Shown here piece by piece: positions 15,574 through 23,732 of a DNA stretch of 64,000 nucleotides. Each line of letters begins with the position of its first letter. Position 1 is the stretch's first letter. The DNA lies in the NCBI RefSeq assembly GCF_043678055.1, contig NZ_JBHEQA010000001.1, positions 1,426,001 through 1,490,000 on the forward strand, written 5' to 3'. The notes below the pieces were generated by a model. It made no database searches and was not told where the DNA came from. It saw only the letters and a program-made list of their open reading frames with translations. Origin of the DNA: Spongiimicrobium salis. Its GTDB lineage: Bacteria > Bacteroidota > Bacteroidia > Flavobacteriales > Flavobacteriaceae. A program made the translations under genes and the position numbers.

Positions 15574-16737
15574 TTACTTCATAGCAGCATTCACTTTCTT
15601 CATAAAATCACCAATTTTATTAGGTTCCAACCAGCGTGTTACCACTACAAGATCATGCTCTTTGTCTACTACAACGAAGTTTCCGCCAAAGCCTGCAGCA
15701 TAATATATATTTTCGGAGAGGCCTTCCCAATGCCTTGCCCCTTTTTTATTGAGCCACCACATATATCCATAATTTACGTTGGGCGTAGAGGGCGTAATGG
15801 CATCTTTGATCCACTTTTCACTGAGCAGGCGTTCGGATTTCCATTTTCCATCGTTTAAAAACAACAGTCCAAAGCGGGCCATGTCTTCCGTATTAATGAA
15901 AAGTCCGGCTCCAGAGTGTCCTCCACCGGTAACAGATTTCATTTGCACTCCATCTACTTCGGTCCACGCTTTGTCATAGCCAAACCATCGCCAGGTCGTA
16001 GAAGCCCCAATCTTGTCCATAAGCTCTTGTTTTAGTACCGCCGGCATTGGCTTTCGCCAAACGTGCGTAAGCGCATACGCCAAGACATTTACACGAACAT
16101 CATTGTATTCCATAACTGTTCCCGGTTCATGGAGTTTACGATTTTTCCAATCGTCGAGCCCTCCTTCTCTTGGCGGTCTATCTGCCCAATCTTTTCCTCC
16201 CCATAATTCTCCAGACCAGTCGGAGTTTTGCTGTAAAAGATGTGCCCAGGTAATTTTACTATTGTGGGCTCCGTCAAAAGTACCATCCCAAATATAGTCT
16301 CCCACTTTATCTTTTGCGCTGTGAATAAGGCCGTGATCCACAGCCAAACCTGCCATAGTGGACAAAAAGCTTTTCGTAACGCTAAATGTCATATCTACGC
16401 GTTTGGTGTCGCCCCATTGTTTAATGATATATCCATTCTTGATAATCATCCCGGCCGGACCACCTCTCTTTTTTGTAGGCCCCAATATTTGATGAAACGG
16501 TTCTCTTGCAAAGCCTTTAACAATGGCGATTCTTAAATCCCTATCTCCGGAGTATTCATTGTTCTTGGCGTAGTCTACTGCCTCATTGAGTTTTTGATCA
16601 TTGACCTTTACTTCTTTAGCTGTTTTTTCTTCCCACTTCACATTCCTTTCTGGAAAGTAATACTGCGCATATAGAACATCTGCTCCTGCGCCAAGAAAAA
16701 ATAGGGTTGCTAAAAGAATTTGTACATTTTTTTTCAT
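15574..16737 (-). CDS. Secreted serine hydrolase of the class C beta-lactamase / penicillin-binding family
   Basis: This 387-aa periplasmic protein (signal about residues 1-24) has the serine beta-lactamase-like fold. The catalytic SxxK is in MTFSVTKSFLSTMAG and the YxN-type motif in VMEYNDVRVNV. A KTG-like strand appears as a glycine-rich stretch (AAGFGGNFVVVDKEHDLVVV). Family members include esterases, D-aminopeptidases and carboxypeptidase-like enzymes; true beta-lactamase activity is not implied. NYGYMWWLNKKG is typical of the 6-aminohexanoate-hydrolase/EstB-like subgroup. It is separated by 6 bases from the stop of the convergent LytTR regulator. The GNAT gene lies 17 bases upstream on the same strand and may be co-transcribed. 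Confidence 0.87.
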   Translation of the reverse strand: MKKNVQILLATLFFLGAGADVLYAQYYFPERNVKWEEKTAKEVKVNDQKLNEAVDYAKNNEYSGDRDLRIAIVKGFAREPFHQILGPTKKRGGPAGMIIKNGYIIKQWGDTKRVDMTFSVTKSFLSTMAGLAVDHGLIHSAKDKVGDYIWDGTFDGAHNSKITWAHLLQQNSDWSGELWGGKDWADRPPREGGLDDWKNRKLHEPGTVMEYNDVRVNVLAYALTHVWRKPMPAVLKQELMDKIGASTTWRWFGYDKAWTEVDGVQMKSVTGGGHSGAGLFINTEDMARFGLLFLNDGKWKSERLLSEKWIKDAITPSTPNVNYGYMWWLNKKGARHWEGLSENIYYAAGFGGNFVVVDKEHDLVVVTRWLEPNKIGDFMKKVNAAMK

Positions 16738-16754
16738 TCCAGTAAAATTTAACG

Positions 16755-17285
16755 CTATTTCAGGATATCAAAACGCATTAACCAATCCGTTTGTTTATCC
16801 TTACCAAGGTAATAGGGGTGGGTTCCAAACTTAGAAAAGCCATGTTTTTCATAGAATCTAATGGCTGCAGTATTGTGTTCCCAAACGCCTAACCAAAGAT
16901 AGGCCTTCTTTTTCTCAATTGTTATTTTTTTAACTTCATTCAATATCCAAGCCCCTATCTGCCTCCCTTGGAATGCTTTCCGGACGTAAATACGTTCCAA
17001 TTCCAAGCTATCCGGGGATTTTATATCGGATTGGGCCTCTGCTTCGTTTATTTTAATATAACCTACTATCTCTTCTCTAGTCCGGGCAAAAAAATAGTTG
17101 GTTTTAGGGTCTTTCAACGCAGCTCTCAGGGATTCTTTGGTAAAAGCTGTCCGCATATAGCTTTCAAAATCTTCCGGATTATTATCGGCTTCAAAAGCAT
17201 CTCTGAAGGTTTGTTTCGCAATTGCCAAGAGTTGGTCTACATCCTGAGGGGTACAGGCTAAAAGATGGAGTTCCATAATGTTCAA
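16755..17285 (-). CDS. GNAT-family N-acetyltransferase
   Basis: This 176-aa cytosolic acetyltransferase uses acetyl-CoA. The core strand leading into the pyrophosphate-binding loop is visible as LERIYVRKAFQGRQIGAWIL (Q/R-x-x-G-x-A). A C-terminal AIRFYEKHGF segment, the usual tyrosine-containing helix of the fold, is followed by a final strand. The substrate cannot be predicted; the pattern resembles the ribosomal-protein or polyamine-type small GNATs. Two ATGs (17285 and 17276) are possible starts. It is followed closely by the serine hydrolase gene and preceded by two minus-strand terminator hairpins, so it probably has its own promoter in between. Confidence 0.88.
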   Translation of the reverse strand: MNIMELHLLACTPQDVDQLLAIAKQTFRDAFEADNNPEDFESYMRTAFTKESLRAALKDPKTNYFFARTREEIVGYIKINEAEAQSDIKSPDSLELERIYVRKAFQGRQIGAWILNEVKKITIEKKKAYLWLGVWEHNTAAIRFYEKHGFSKFGTHPYYLGKDKQTDWLMRFDILK

Positions 17286-17302
17286 TTAATCCCTTAAAAA
17301 TA

Positions 17303-17319
17303 CACTTTTTGCAAAAGTG
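17303..17319 (-). terminator. Second minus-strand terminator upstream of the GNAT gene
   Basis: A stem CACTTTT (17303-17309) / AAAAGTG (17313-17319) with a 3-base loop is followed, reading leftwards on the minus strand, by a run of T (plus-strand A run at 17296-17300). It backs up the larger hairpin 9 bases away. Confidence 0.5.
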
Positions 17320-17327
17320 CTAAAAAC

Positions 17328-17363
17328 AAAAAAGGATCTCAGTAGGTACTGAAATCCTTTTTT
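17328..17363 (-). terminator. Strong bidirectional terminator downstream of the CoA-transferase region
   Basis: The outer arms AAAAAAGGAT (17328-17337) and ATCCTTTTTT (17354-17363) enclose a second stem CAGTA / TACTG. The A/T arms supply a U tract in both directions. It closes minus-strand transcription coming from scoB and the small ORF at 17381. Confidence 0.75.
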
Positions 17364-17380
17364 AAAATTGTATACAATGA

Positions 17381-17488
17381 CTACAACATAAAAAGCTTTT
17401 TTGTCAATCTTAAAAAGCCACTATAAAAATCATTGTGGTATACTTGAATTTCTTTGTCTGTGGTGTTTTGGTTAATCTGAGATTCCAT
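17381..17488 (-). CDS. Possible 35-residue small protein
   Basis: An ATG at 17488 opens a 35-codon frame beginning MESQINQ and ending LTKKLFML. The middle contains two aromatic residues in YHNDFYSGF. It ends 17 bases before a strong terminator and lies 163 bases after scoB, so a transcript across it is plausible. The frame continues open upstream to 17650, but that part reads like non-coding AT-rich DNA. I recognise no family and see no signal peptide; it could equally be part of a long 3' untranslated region. The rest of the gap from 17489 to 17651 holds nothing I can identify. Confidence 0.3.
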   Translation of the reverse strand: MESQINQNTTDKEIQVYHNDFYSGFLRLTKKLFML

Positions 17489-17651
17489 GGTTTTGATTTT
17501 TTTGATTTGGGTCTGGGTTAAACGTTCATGAATGCATGAATATACTATATTATATGGTGAAAATCTAAATAATTGTTGTGAAAGTATTGCATTTTGTGGT
17601 AAAAAAGCAAAATAACTCCCATTCCTAGTCAAACCATGGTGTATGTGCACC

Positions 17652-18305
17652 CTACACGATCATTTCGGGAATTTCTCCTTCAACTAGAAGTGTTCCTTCT
17701 GTTGCCTTTTTAATTTTATCTACGGAAACCCCAGGTGCTCTCTCCAGCAGCACAAAACCCCTTGGTGTAACTTCCAGAACAGCAAGATTCGTAACAATCT
17801 TTTTTACACAACCCACACCGGTCAAGGGCAAGCTACATTTTTTTAATAACTTAGAGATTCCAGCCTTATTGGTATGCATCATGGCCACAATAATATTTTC
17901 TGCTGAAGCTACTAAATCCATTGCACCCCCCATTCCTTTGACCATTTTTCCTGGAATTTTCCAATTGGCAATATCTCCATTTTCCGCAACTTCCATAGCA
18001 CCCAAAATAGTAAGATCTACGTGCTTTCCCCGAATCATGGAAAAACTAGTGGCCGAATCAAAAAAGGAGGCCCCTGGCAAGGTGGTAATGGTTTGTTTCC
18101 CTGCGTTGATGATATCTGCATCTTCTTCACCTTCAAATGGAAAGGGACCCATTCCCAAAACACCATTTTCACTTTGAAATTCAACGCTAATATCGTTCCG
18201 CACGAAGTTGGCTACCAATGTAGGGATACCAATGCCCAAGTTGACATAGTATCCATCCTTAACTTCTCTAGCAATTCGTTTTGCGATTCCGTTTTTATCT
18301 AACAT
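17652..18305 (-). CDS. scoB: 3-oxoacid CoA-transferase subunit B
   Basis: This is the beta subunit of succinyl-CoA:3-ketoacid (acetoacetate) CoA-transferase, which moves CoA between succinate and a 3-oxoacid in ketone-body/acetoacetate use. The 217-aa protein has YVNLGIGIPTLVANF near the start and SENGVLGMGPFP with the catalytic glutamate that forms the CoA thioester. GAMEVAENGDIANWKIPGK and VTPRGFVLLERAPGV are further family marks. The length is normal. Its partner scoA is on the same strand, but a zinc-ribbon membrane protein gene lies between them, which is unusual for a two-subunit enzyme. Confidence 0.93.
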   Translation of the reverse strand: MLDKNGIAKRIAREVKDGYYVNLGIGIPTLVANFVRNDISVEFQSENGVLGMGPFPFEGEEDADIINAGKQTITTLPGASFFDSATSFSMIRGKHVDLTILGAMEVAENGDIANWKIPGKMVKGMGGAMDLVASAENIIVAMMHTNKAGISKLLKKCSLPLTGVGCVKKIVTNLAVLEVTPRGFVLLERAPGVSVDKIKKATEGTLLVEGEIPEMIV

Positions 18306-18375
18306 TAATTTTCTACTTTATAAAATATGTTAAAAATATACCTTACAGCCCCTGCAAAGGGCAGTCTTATTTTCG

Positions 18376-18711
18376 TTATTTGCGAATAACATAGCTATTA
18401 AATTGCCGAACTGCCTTATTCTCATAGGCCCAAAATATCATAGGTAATGAAGCCACAGAAGAAGCGAGTAAACCAAGATAATTCCAAAGAAAAACTGTAC
18501 TTAAAACACCTAAAACCAAACCTCCAAAAACTATTCTCTGATCTACTTTTGCACTGATTTTATTTAGATGCTTCTTCTCTAATTTCCCACAGTTCTTACA
18601 GTTCACTTGCACCTCATCACCGAATTTCATCTGAAGTTCGGCCCTAGAGGACATTTTAGGGGTATAATAGTTTTGTTCCTTACAACTGGAGCAGGTATAT
18701 AAAAGTCGCAT
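18376..18711 (-). CDS. Zinc-ribbon membrane protein of unknown function
   Basis: This 111-aa protein has two cysteine pairs, CSSC (7-10) and CKNC (38-41), spaced as a treble-clef or zinc-ribbon finger in the cytoplasm. Two adjacent membrane helices follow (about residues 60-77 and 79-97) and a short basic tail. No catalytic residue is evident. It lies between scoA (3 bases upstream) and scoB (70 bases downstream) in the same direction, so it is probably made with the CoA-transferase, although the biochemical link is unclear. It may be an insertion into the operon rather than a partner. Confidence 0.7.
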   Translation of the reverse strand: MRLLYTCSSCKEQNYYTPKMSSRAELQMKFGDEVQVNCKNCGKLEKKHLNKISAKVDQRIVFGGLVLGVLSTVFLWNYLGLLASSVASLPMIFWAYENKAVRQFNSYVIRK

Positions 18712-18714
18712 TTA

Positions 18715-19416
18715 TTAATCCCTTTTACGCACCGTTCGTTGCTCTATTCTCTTCTCGTAGTCCTCTCCTTGAAAAATACGCTGTACAAAGATGCCGGGAA
18801 TATGAATTTCATTGGGATTCAAAGTGCCTGCCGGGACCAGTTCCTCAACTTCTGCCACAGTAATCGTTGCTGCACCGCACATACAGGGATTAAAGTTTCT
18901 GGCCGTACCTTTAAAGATAAGGTTCCCAGCTTCATCTCCTTTCCAAGCTTTTACAAAGGAAAAATCTGCCTTATAGGCCTCTTCCAGAACATACATTTTT
19001 CCATTGAATTCCCTGGTCTCCTTTCCTTCTGCCACCTCGGTTCCATAGCCCGCTGGTGTATAAAAAGCGGGGAAACCACCCTGAGCAGCCCTACATTTCT
19101 CTGCCAAAGTACCCTGTGGCGTGAGTTCTACTTCTAGCTCTCCGCTCAGCATCTGACGTTCAAATTCATCATTCTCGCCTACATAAGAGGAAATCATTTT
19201 TTTAATCTGATGCTTTTGCAGTAAGAATCCAAGGCCAAAATCATCGACTCCCGCATTATTGGAAATACAAGTGATATCCTTAATACCCAGGCGGACAAGT
19301 TCCGTAATGGCATTTTCAGGAATTCCACAAAGACCGAAACCTCCAAGCATAAAGGTCATTCCATCTTGAACGCCTTCCAGAGCATCCTGAACGTTGTTTA
19401 CAGTTTTACGAATCAT
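18715..19416 (-). CDS. scoA: 3-oxoacid CoA-transferase subunit A
   Basis: This is the alpha subunit of succinyl-CoA:3-ketoacid CoA-transferase. The 233-aa protein carries the CoA-transferase I N-terminal motif GMTFMLGGFGLCGIPENA and CISNNAGVDDFGLG. ELTPQGTLAEKCRAAQGG and FYTPAGYGT typify this family, and PNEIHIPGIFVQRIF is close to the C-terminus. It follows pbp1A by 31 bases and may be read from the same upstream region. With scoB (separated by the zinc-ribbon gene) it supplies the complete heteromeric enzyme. Confidence 0.93.
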   Translation of the reverse strand: MIRKTVNNVQDALEGVQDGMTFMLGGFGLCGIPENAITELVRLGIKDITCISNNAGVDDFGLGFLLQKHQIKKMISSYVGENDEFERQMLSGELEVELTPQGTLAEKCRAAQGGFPAFYTPAGYGTEVAEGKETREFNGKMYVLEEAYKADFSFVKAWKGDEAGNLIFKGTARNFNPCMCGAATITVAEVEELVPAGTLNPNEIHIPGIFVQRIFQGEDYEKRIEQRTVRKRD

Positions 19417-19447
19417 ATATAGTGTACATCAAATTAATTAGGACCTA

Positions 19448-21793
19448 TTAAAATTCCAAGTCATCATCGAGGTCAATATCCTTGTCTTGTTCTTTTTGAA
19501 TTTTAGCGCAATCCACATTTATGGATAAGTTTTCAGGTTTTTCAAAATCTTTATCGGAAACCCCCAATTCCTTATTTGCATAATTTTTCTTCATATAAAG
19601 TCCCCATATCGGCAAGGCCATAGAAGCTCCCTGTCCATAGGTAATGGTCTTAAAGTGCGTTGCTCTTTCCTCTCCACCAACCCATACTCCGGTCACTAAA
19701 TTGGGTACCATTCCCATAAACCAGCCATCACTATTGTTCTGCGTTGTTCCCGTTTTTCCCGCAATCTGATTTTTAAATTCGTAGGGATACCCAGTGATAA
19801 TCTCATCGTACTCTTTTTTATACTTATTAGCTCCGGTGCTTCTTAAACGTGCACCTGAACCCCCTTTAGTTACTCCTTGTAATAAATCTAACATGGCATA
19901 GGATACGTCTTTACTCAATACATCTTTTGTTTCCGGCACGTATTCATAGAGCACAGTTCCATTTTTATCTTCTATTCGGGTAATCATCACCGGCTTTACA
20001 TATACACCCTGATTGGCAAAAGTACCATAAGCGCCGACCATTTCATAGACATTGAAATCTGGTGTTCCCAGGGCAATAGAAGGCACTTCGGGGATTTCCC
20101 GAGTCAAGCCCAAATTTTTCACAATGGAAACTACGGATTTAGGCCCTACCTTATCGATCAATTGTGCAGTGACCGTATTCACAGAATTGGCCAATGCGTT
20201 TTTAAGTGTCAATCTTTTTCCAGAGTACTTAAAATTGGAATTTCTAGGACACCATGGTTCTGGGTTGCCATGCTTATTAGCTTCTATGCAATACTGCGTA
20301 TCTGGCAATGAATCACAAGGAGACAAACGCAATTGATCTATAGCGGCAGCATAAACAAACGGTTTAAAGGTAGATCCCGCCTGTCTAGCCCCTTGAATGA
20401 CATTGTCGTACTGAAAATGTTTAAAGTTGATTCCTCCAACCCAAGCTTTAACATGTCCTGTTTGTGGTTCCATGGACATCATGGCAGCACGCAAGTATGT
20501 CTTATAATACCGAATGGAATCCATGGGGGTCATGACGGTATCCTTTTCCTGCCCTTCACTTTTCCAATCAAAAACCACCATGGGTGTAGGCTTGGTAAAC
20601 GAAGCGCGGATTTCTTTTTCGGATTTCCCCTTGGCTTTCATTTCACGCCATCTATTGGATGTTTTCACAGCGCGTTCAATAATTTTATTGATTTCGGATT
20701 TGTCCAAATCCAAAAAAGGAGCAGTCTTGTTTCGTTTTGGAGTATTTTGATGAAAGAATTCTGCTTGCAAACGCTCCATATGTTCCTGTACCGCCTGCTC
20801 TGCATTGGCCTGCATTCTAGAATCTATGGTGGTGTAGACCTTAAGGCCATCTAAATAAATGTTGTATTTGGATGTTTTCCCTCCAGGTTCCTTTTTTGGA
20901 TTTTCCTTGATCCAATTGTTTAAAAAACGCTGCAGATACATTCTAAAGTAGGTGGCCAGGCCTTCGCGATGCGATTCTGGGGAATAGCGCAAGCCTAAGG
21001 GCATTTTTTGAAGCGAATCCTTTACTTCCGTAGAGATATAATCATATTTTGCCATCTGGGCCAATACCACATCCCTTCTATTTTTGGTTCCTTCCGGGTT
21101 TCGGTGAGGTAGTGGATTATAAAGGGAGGAGTTTTTGAACATCCCTACAAGCATAGCAGATTCTTTGAGATTTAAATCCTTCGGTTCTTTACTAAAATAG
21201 ATACGCGAAGCAGAACGGATACCATCGGCATTATTACCAAAATCATAGATATTAAAGTACATGGCAATGATTTCTTCTTTGGTATAATTGCGTTCTAAGC
21301 GTGTTGCAATGACCCATTCTTTTATTTTCTGTTGTACGGCTTCCAATTTATTCTTCGACCTTACTTCGCCAAATAGTTGGCGTGCCAACTGTTGCGAAAT
21401 GGTACTTGCTCCTCCTCTTTTTCCTAAAAAAGCAAAAGCCCTTATAGTACCCCGAACATCAATACCAGAATGGTTATAATATCTGGCATCTTCCGTAGCC
21501 ACCAAAGCATTGACCAGATGATCCGGAAGATTATCAAAGCCTACCGGAGTTCTATTGTCATCCAAATAATATTTTCCTAGAGTAACCCCATCCGAAGAAA
21601 TGACCTCCGTAGCCAAATTGGTCCTAGGGTTTTCTAAACGTTCAAACGTAGGCATCTCCCCAAGAGCGCCCCAAGAGGCCAATAGAAAGACCAGAGCTAC
21701 CATAAAAACTCCGGTAATGAAGAGTATCCAAAACCATTTGACGAATTTTATGAAATTGTTCGTCTTTTTTTTCTTTTTCGCCGTTGTTGCCAT
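19448..21793 (-). CDS. Class A penicillin-binding protein (PBP1A-like transglycosylase/transpeptidase)
   Basis: This is a bifunctional peptidoglycan synthase: glycan polymerisation plus cross-linking on the periplasmic face. The 781-aa protein has a short basic N-terminus and a membrane anchor at about residues 15-45. The GT51 domain shows EDARYYNHSGIDVRG with the catalytic glutamate and GGASTISQQLARQLF. The transpeptidase domain contains STFKP (nucleophile Ser), SVNTVTAQ and KTGTTQNNSDGWF. The C-terminus is acidic (DIDLDDDLEF). It is the third gene of the ricT-gldH-pbp1A run and begins 6 bases after gldH, so cell-wall synthesis is transcriptionally linked to the gliding lipoprotein. Confidence 0.93.
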   Translation of the reverse strand: MATTAKKKKKTNNFIKFVKWFWILFITGVFMVALVFLLASWGALGEMPTFERLENPRTNLATEVISSDGVTLGKYYLDDNRTPVGFDNLPDHLVNALVATEDARYYNHSGIDVRGTIRAFAFLGKRGGASTISQQLARQLFGEVRSKNKLEAVQQKIKEWVIATRLERNYTKEEIIAMYFNIYDFGNNADGIRSASRIYFSKEPKDLNLKESAMLVGMFKNSSLYNPLPHRNPEGTKNRRDVVLAQMAKYDYISTEVKDSLQKMPLGLRYSPESHREGLATYFRMYLQRFLNNWIKENPKKEPGGKTSKYNIYLDGLKVYTTIDSRMQANAEQAVQEHMERLQAEFFHQNTPKRNKTAPFLDLDKSEINKIIERAVKTSNRWREMKAKGKSEKEIRASFTKPTPMVVFDWKSEGQEKDTVMTPMDSIRYYKTYLRAAMMSMEPQTGHVKAWVGGINFKHFQYDNVIQGARQAGSTFKPFVYAAAIDQLRLSPCDSLPDTQYCIEANKHGNPEPWCPRNSNFKYSGKRLTLKNALANSVNTVTAQLIDKVGPKSVVSIVKNLGLTREIPEVPSIALGTPDFNVYEMVGAYGTFANQGVYVKPVMITRIEDKNGTVLYEYVPETKDVLSKDVSYAMLDLLQGVTKGGSGARLRSTGANKYKKEYDEIITGYPYEFKNQIAGKTGTTQNNSDGWFMGMVPNLVTGVWVGGEERATHFKTITYGQGASMALPIWGLYMKKNYANKELGVSDKDFEKPENLSINVDCAKIQKEQDKDIDLDDDLEF

Positions 21794-21799
21794 GTTTGT

Positions 21800-22285
21800 T
21801 TACTGTTTGCTTGTTTCAATTTGAAAACCAACGTCTGTTATTCCTTCAAGGTTTACTACACCGTCTACGTTTCCGTTTTTTCGCATCGCATGGGAAATCC
21901 CTATTTTATATACGCCGCTAACAGGTAAAACGATGTTTTCCTTGTACCATAATTTATTTTCACTGACACTTCCACTATTTTTTCCTAACCAACTCCCATC
22001 TGGTGTCGCCATTTCATATTCCAAAGTATCTCGTTCTACCTTGCCATTGGGGTACTCCAATTCCGTAATCAAAAAGAGGTTACTGTAAGGAAAATCATTA
22101 TCATTTCTAATGTTAATAAAAAGGTCATGGCTATTGATGGTGTCCATATCAGAAAACGTAAACTCCATGGTATCATTTTTATCCCATTTTCCATCGCTAA
22201 TCGTGCGATATTCGGAAAAAACGATAGCATCATTGCAAGAGCTTATAAGTAGTAATAGTAGCAGGGGAAGTGCACTCCTAAGCAT
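21800..22285 (-). CDS. gldH: Gliding motility lipoprotein GldH
   Basis: GldH is a lipoprotein needed for gliding in Flavobacterium and related organisms. The start at 22285 gives a proper SPII signal (LLLLLLISSC, lipidated Cys). The 161-aa product has the GldH features: DAIVFSEYRTI just after the cysteine, WDKNDTMEFTF, NIRNDNDFPYSNLFLI, and GVYKIGISHAMR near the end. The frame is open for 29 codons upstream, but those overlap ricT. The chosen ATG overlaps the ricT stop by 8 bases, indicating coupling. Its exact molecular role in gliding/type IX secretion is unresolved. Confidence 0.88.
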   Translation of the reverse strand: MLRSALPLLLLLLISSCNDAIVFSEYRTISDGKWDKNDTMEFTFSDMDTINSHDLFINIRNDNDFPYSNLFLITELEYPNGKVERDTLEYEMATPDGSWLGKNSGSVSENKLWYKENIVLPVSGVYKIGISHAMRKNGNVDGVVNLEGITDVGFQIETSKQ

Positions 22286-23453
22286 TTTTGGCTGGTCTTT
22301 TTTTGTTGTTTCTTCTTTTTTTGTTCTTGTTCTTATTTCTATTTCTGCGCTTGTGCTGCTTTGGTCTGTCAAAACGAGTTAAACTATCTTGCCCAACCAC
22401 ATTCTCAAATACCGTCTCTTCTCTAACGATATTATCGGCGGCGTATTCTTCAAGACTGGCAACTTTTTCTTTTTTCTTGTTTTTTTCAATGATTTCCTGC
22501 ACTTGTTCTTTAGTCAAAGTATGCCAATTGGCCGGTTCATTTTTATAGGAAAACCATAAGGTTTCCTTGAAAATATCCGTTTTTTGACAAAAGGCCAGAC
22601 CCTTTTCTGTAAAGAGTTTGGTGTCCTGACCTGGAAAATCTTTTAAGGCGTCTAGGTATACATCCAACTCATAATTTAAACAGCATTTCAATTTTCCGCA
22701 TTGTCCGGCCAATTTCTGCGGATTTAAAGACAGTTGTTGGTAACGTGCCGCAGCAGTGCTTACCGATCTAAAATCGGTCAACCAAGTTGAGCAACAGAGT
22801 TCCCTTCCACAAGAACCGATTCCACCCAAGCGCTGTGCTTCTTGACGATAGCCTATTTGACGCATCTCTATTCGAATACCAAAGGCTTTGGCCATGTCTT
22901 TGATCAATTGCCTAAAATCTACCCGTTCTTCCGCAGTATAATAAAATGTGGCTTTGGATCCATCTCCCTGGAATTCCACATCGGATAATTTCATCTGAAG
23001 TTTTAGGGCAATGGCAATCTCTCTGGATCGTTTTTTGATCTCTTCTTCCCGATTGCGACATTTTTGCCAAATATCAATATCTTTTTGTGATGCTTTCCGA
23101 TAGATTTTGGCAATTTCCTTACTATTGAAATCTACCTTCTTCCGTTTCATTTGCACTTTTACCAGCTCGCCGGTAAGTGTAACCATTCCTACATCATGGC
23201 CCGACTTTGCCTGTGTGGCAACAATGTCTCCAATGGAAAGGGTTAATTTTTCGGTATTTCTAAAAAATTCTTTTCTGCTATTTTTAAAACGGACTTCGAC
23301 ACAGTCGAACGATTTCTCCCCATTGGGCAGGGACATATTGGAAAGCCAATCAAAAACCGTTAATTTATTACAGCCATCCGTTCCACAAGTCCCATTGTTC
23401 TTGCATCCGCGTGGCTGTCCGTCTTTACCAGTTGAACAACTGCTACAACCCAT
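22278..23453 (-). CDS. ricT: RicT/YaaT-family PSP1-domain protein
   Basis: This 391-aa protein carries the PSP1 C-terminal domain (SGHDVGMVTLTGELV, FYYTAEERVDFRQLIKDMA, RRIEMRQIG-like region). It also has the cysteine-rich signature GSCGRELCCSTWL ... GQCGKLKCCLNYE, and an extra N-terminal Cys cluster (MGCSSCSTGKDG, CGTDGC). In Bacillus the homologue works with RicA/RicF in RNA processing and holds Fe-S clusters; no RicA/RicF partner is in this window. A C-terminal tail rich in Lys/Arg/Asn suggests nucleic-acid contact. It is the first gene of the ricT-gldH-pbp1A run. Confidence 0.88.
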   Translation of the reverse strand: MGCSSCSTGKDGQPRGCKNNGTCGTDGCNKLTVFDWLSNMSLPNGEKSFDCVEVRFKNSRKEFFRNTEKLTLSIGDIVATQAKSGHDVGMVTLTGELVKVQMKRKKVDFNSKEIAKIYRKASQKDIDIWQKCRNREEEIKKRSREIAIALKLQMKLSDVEFQGDGSKATFYYTAEERVDFRQLIKDMAKAFGIRIEMRQIGYRQEAQRLGGIGSCGRELCCSTWLTDFRSVSTAAARYQQLSLNPQKLAGQCGKLKCCLNYELDVYLDALKDFPGQDTKLFTEKGLAFCQKTDIFKETLWFSYKNEPANWHTLTKEQVQEIIEKNKKKEKVASLEEYAADNIVREETVFENVVGQDSLTRFDRPKQHKRRNRNKNKNKKRRNNKKRPAKNA

Positions 23454-23732
23454 ATTTTGTATGTTGATTCGGCAAAAACATTACATTTTACACCGAAAAA
23501 GGTTCATAAATTACTTGTATCAAACACCATACAAACTCATTACCGCATTCATATGCCCTTTGTACATCTACTCCATTGAAAACAGGCAATACGGGAAATA
23601 GAAAAAATCCCTAAAATGCACCGTATCTAAGCGTGTTTGGTATTAAATGTAAATATACTATAAAATGTAACAGCATCGAAATATAACGGCACAATCGCAT
23701 CACGATATGCAATTTAGCAGGGTCAATTTTAA

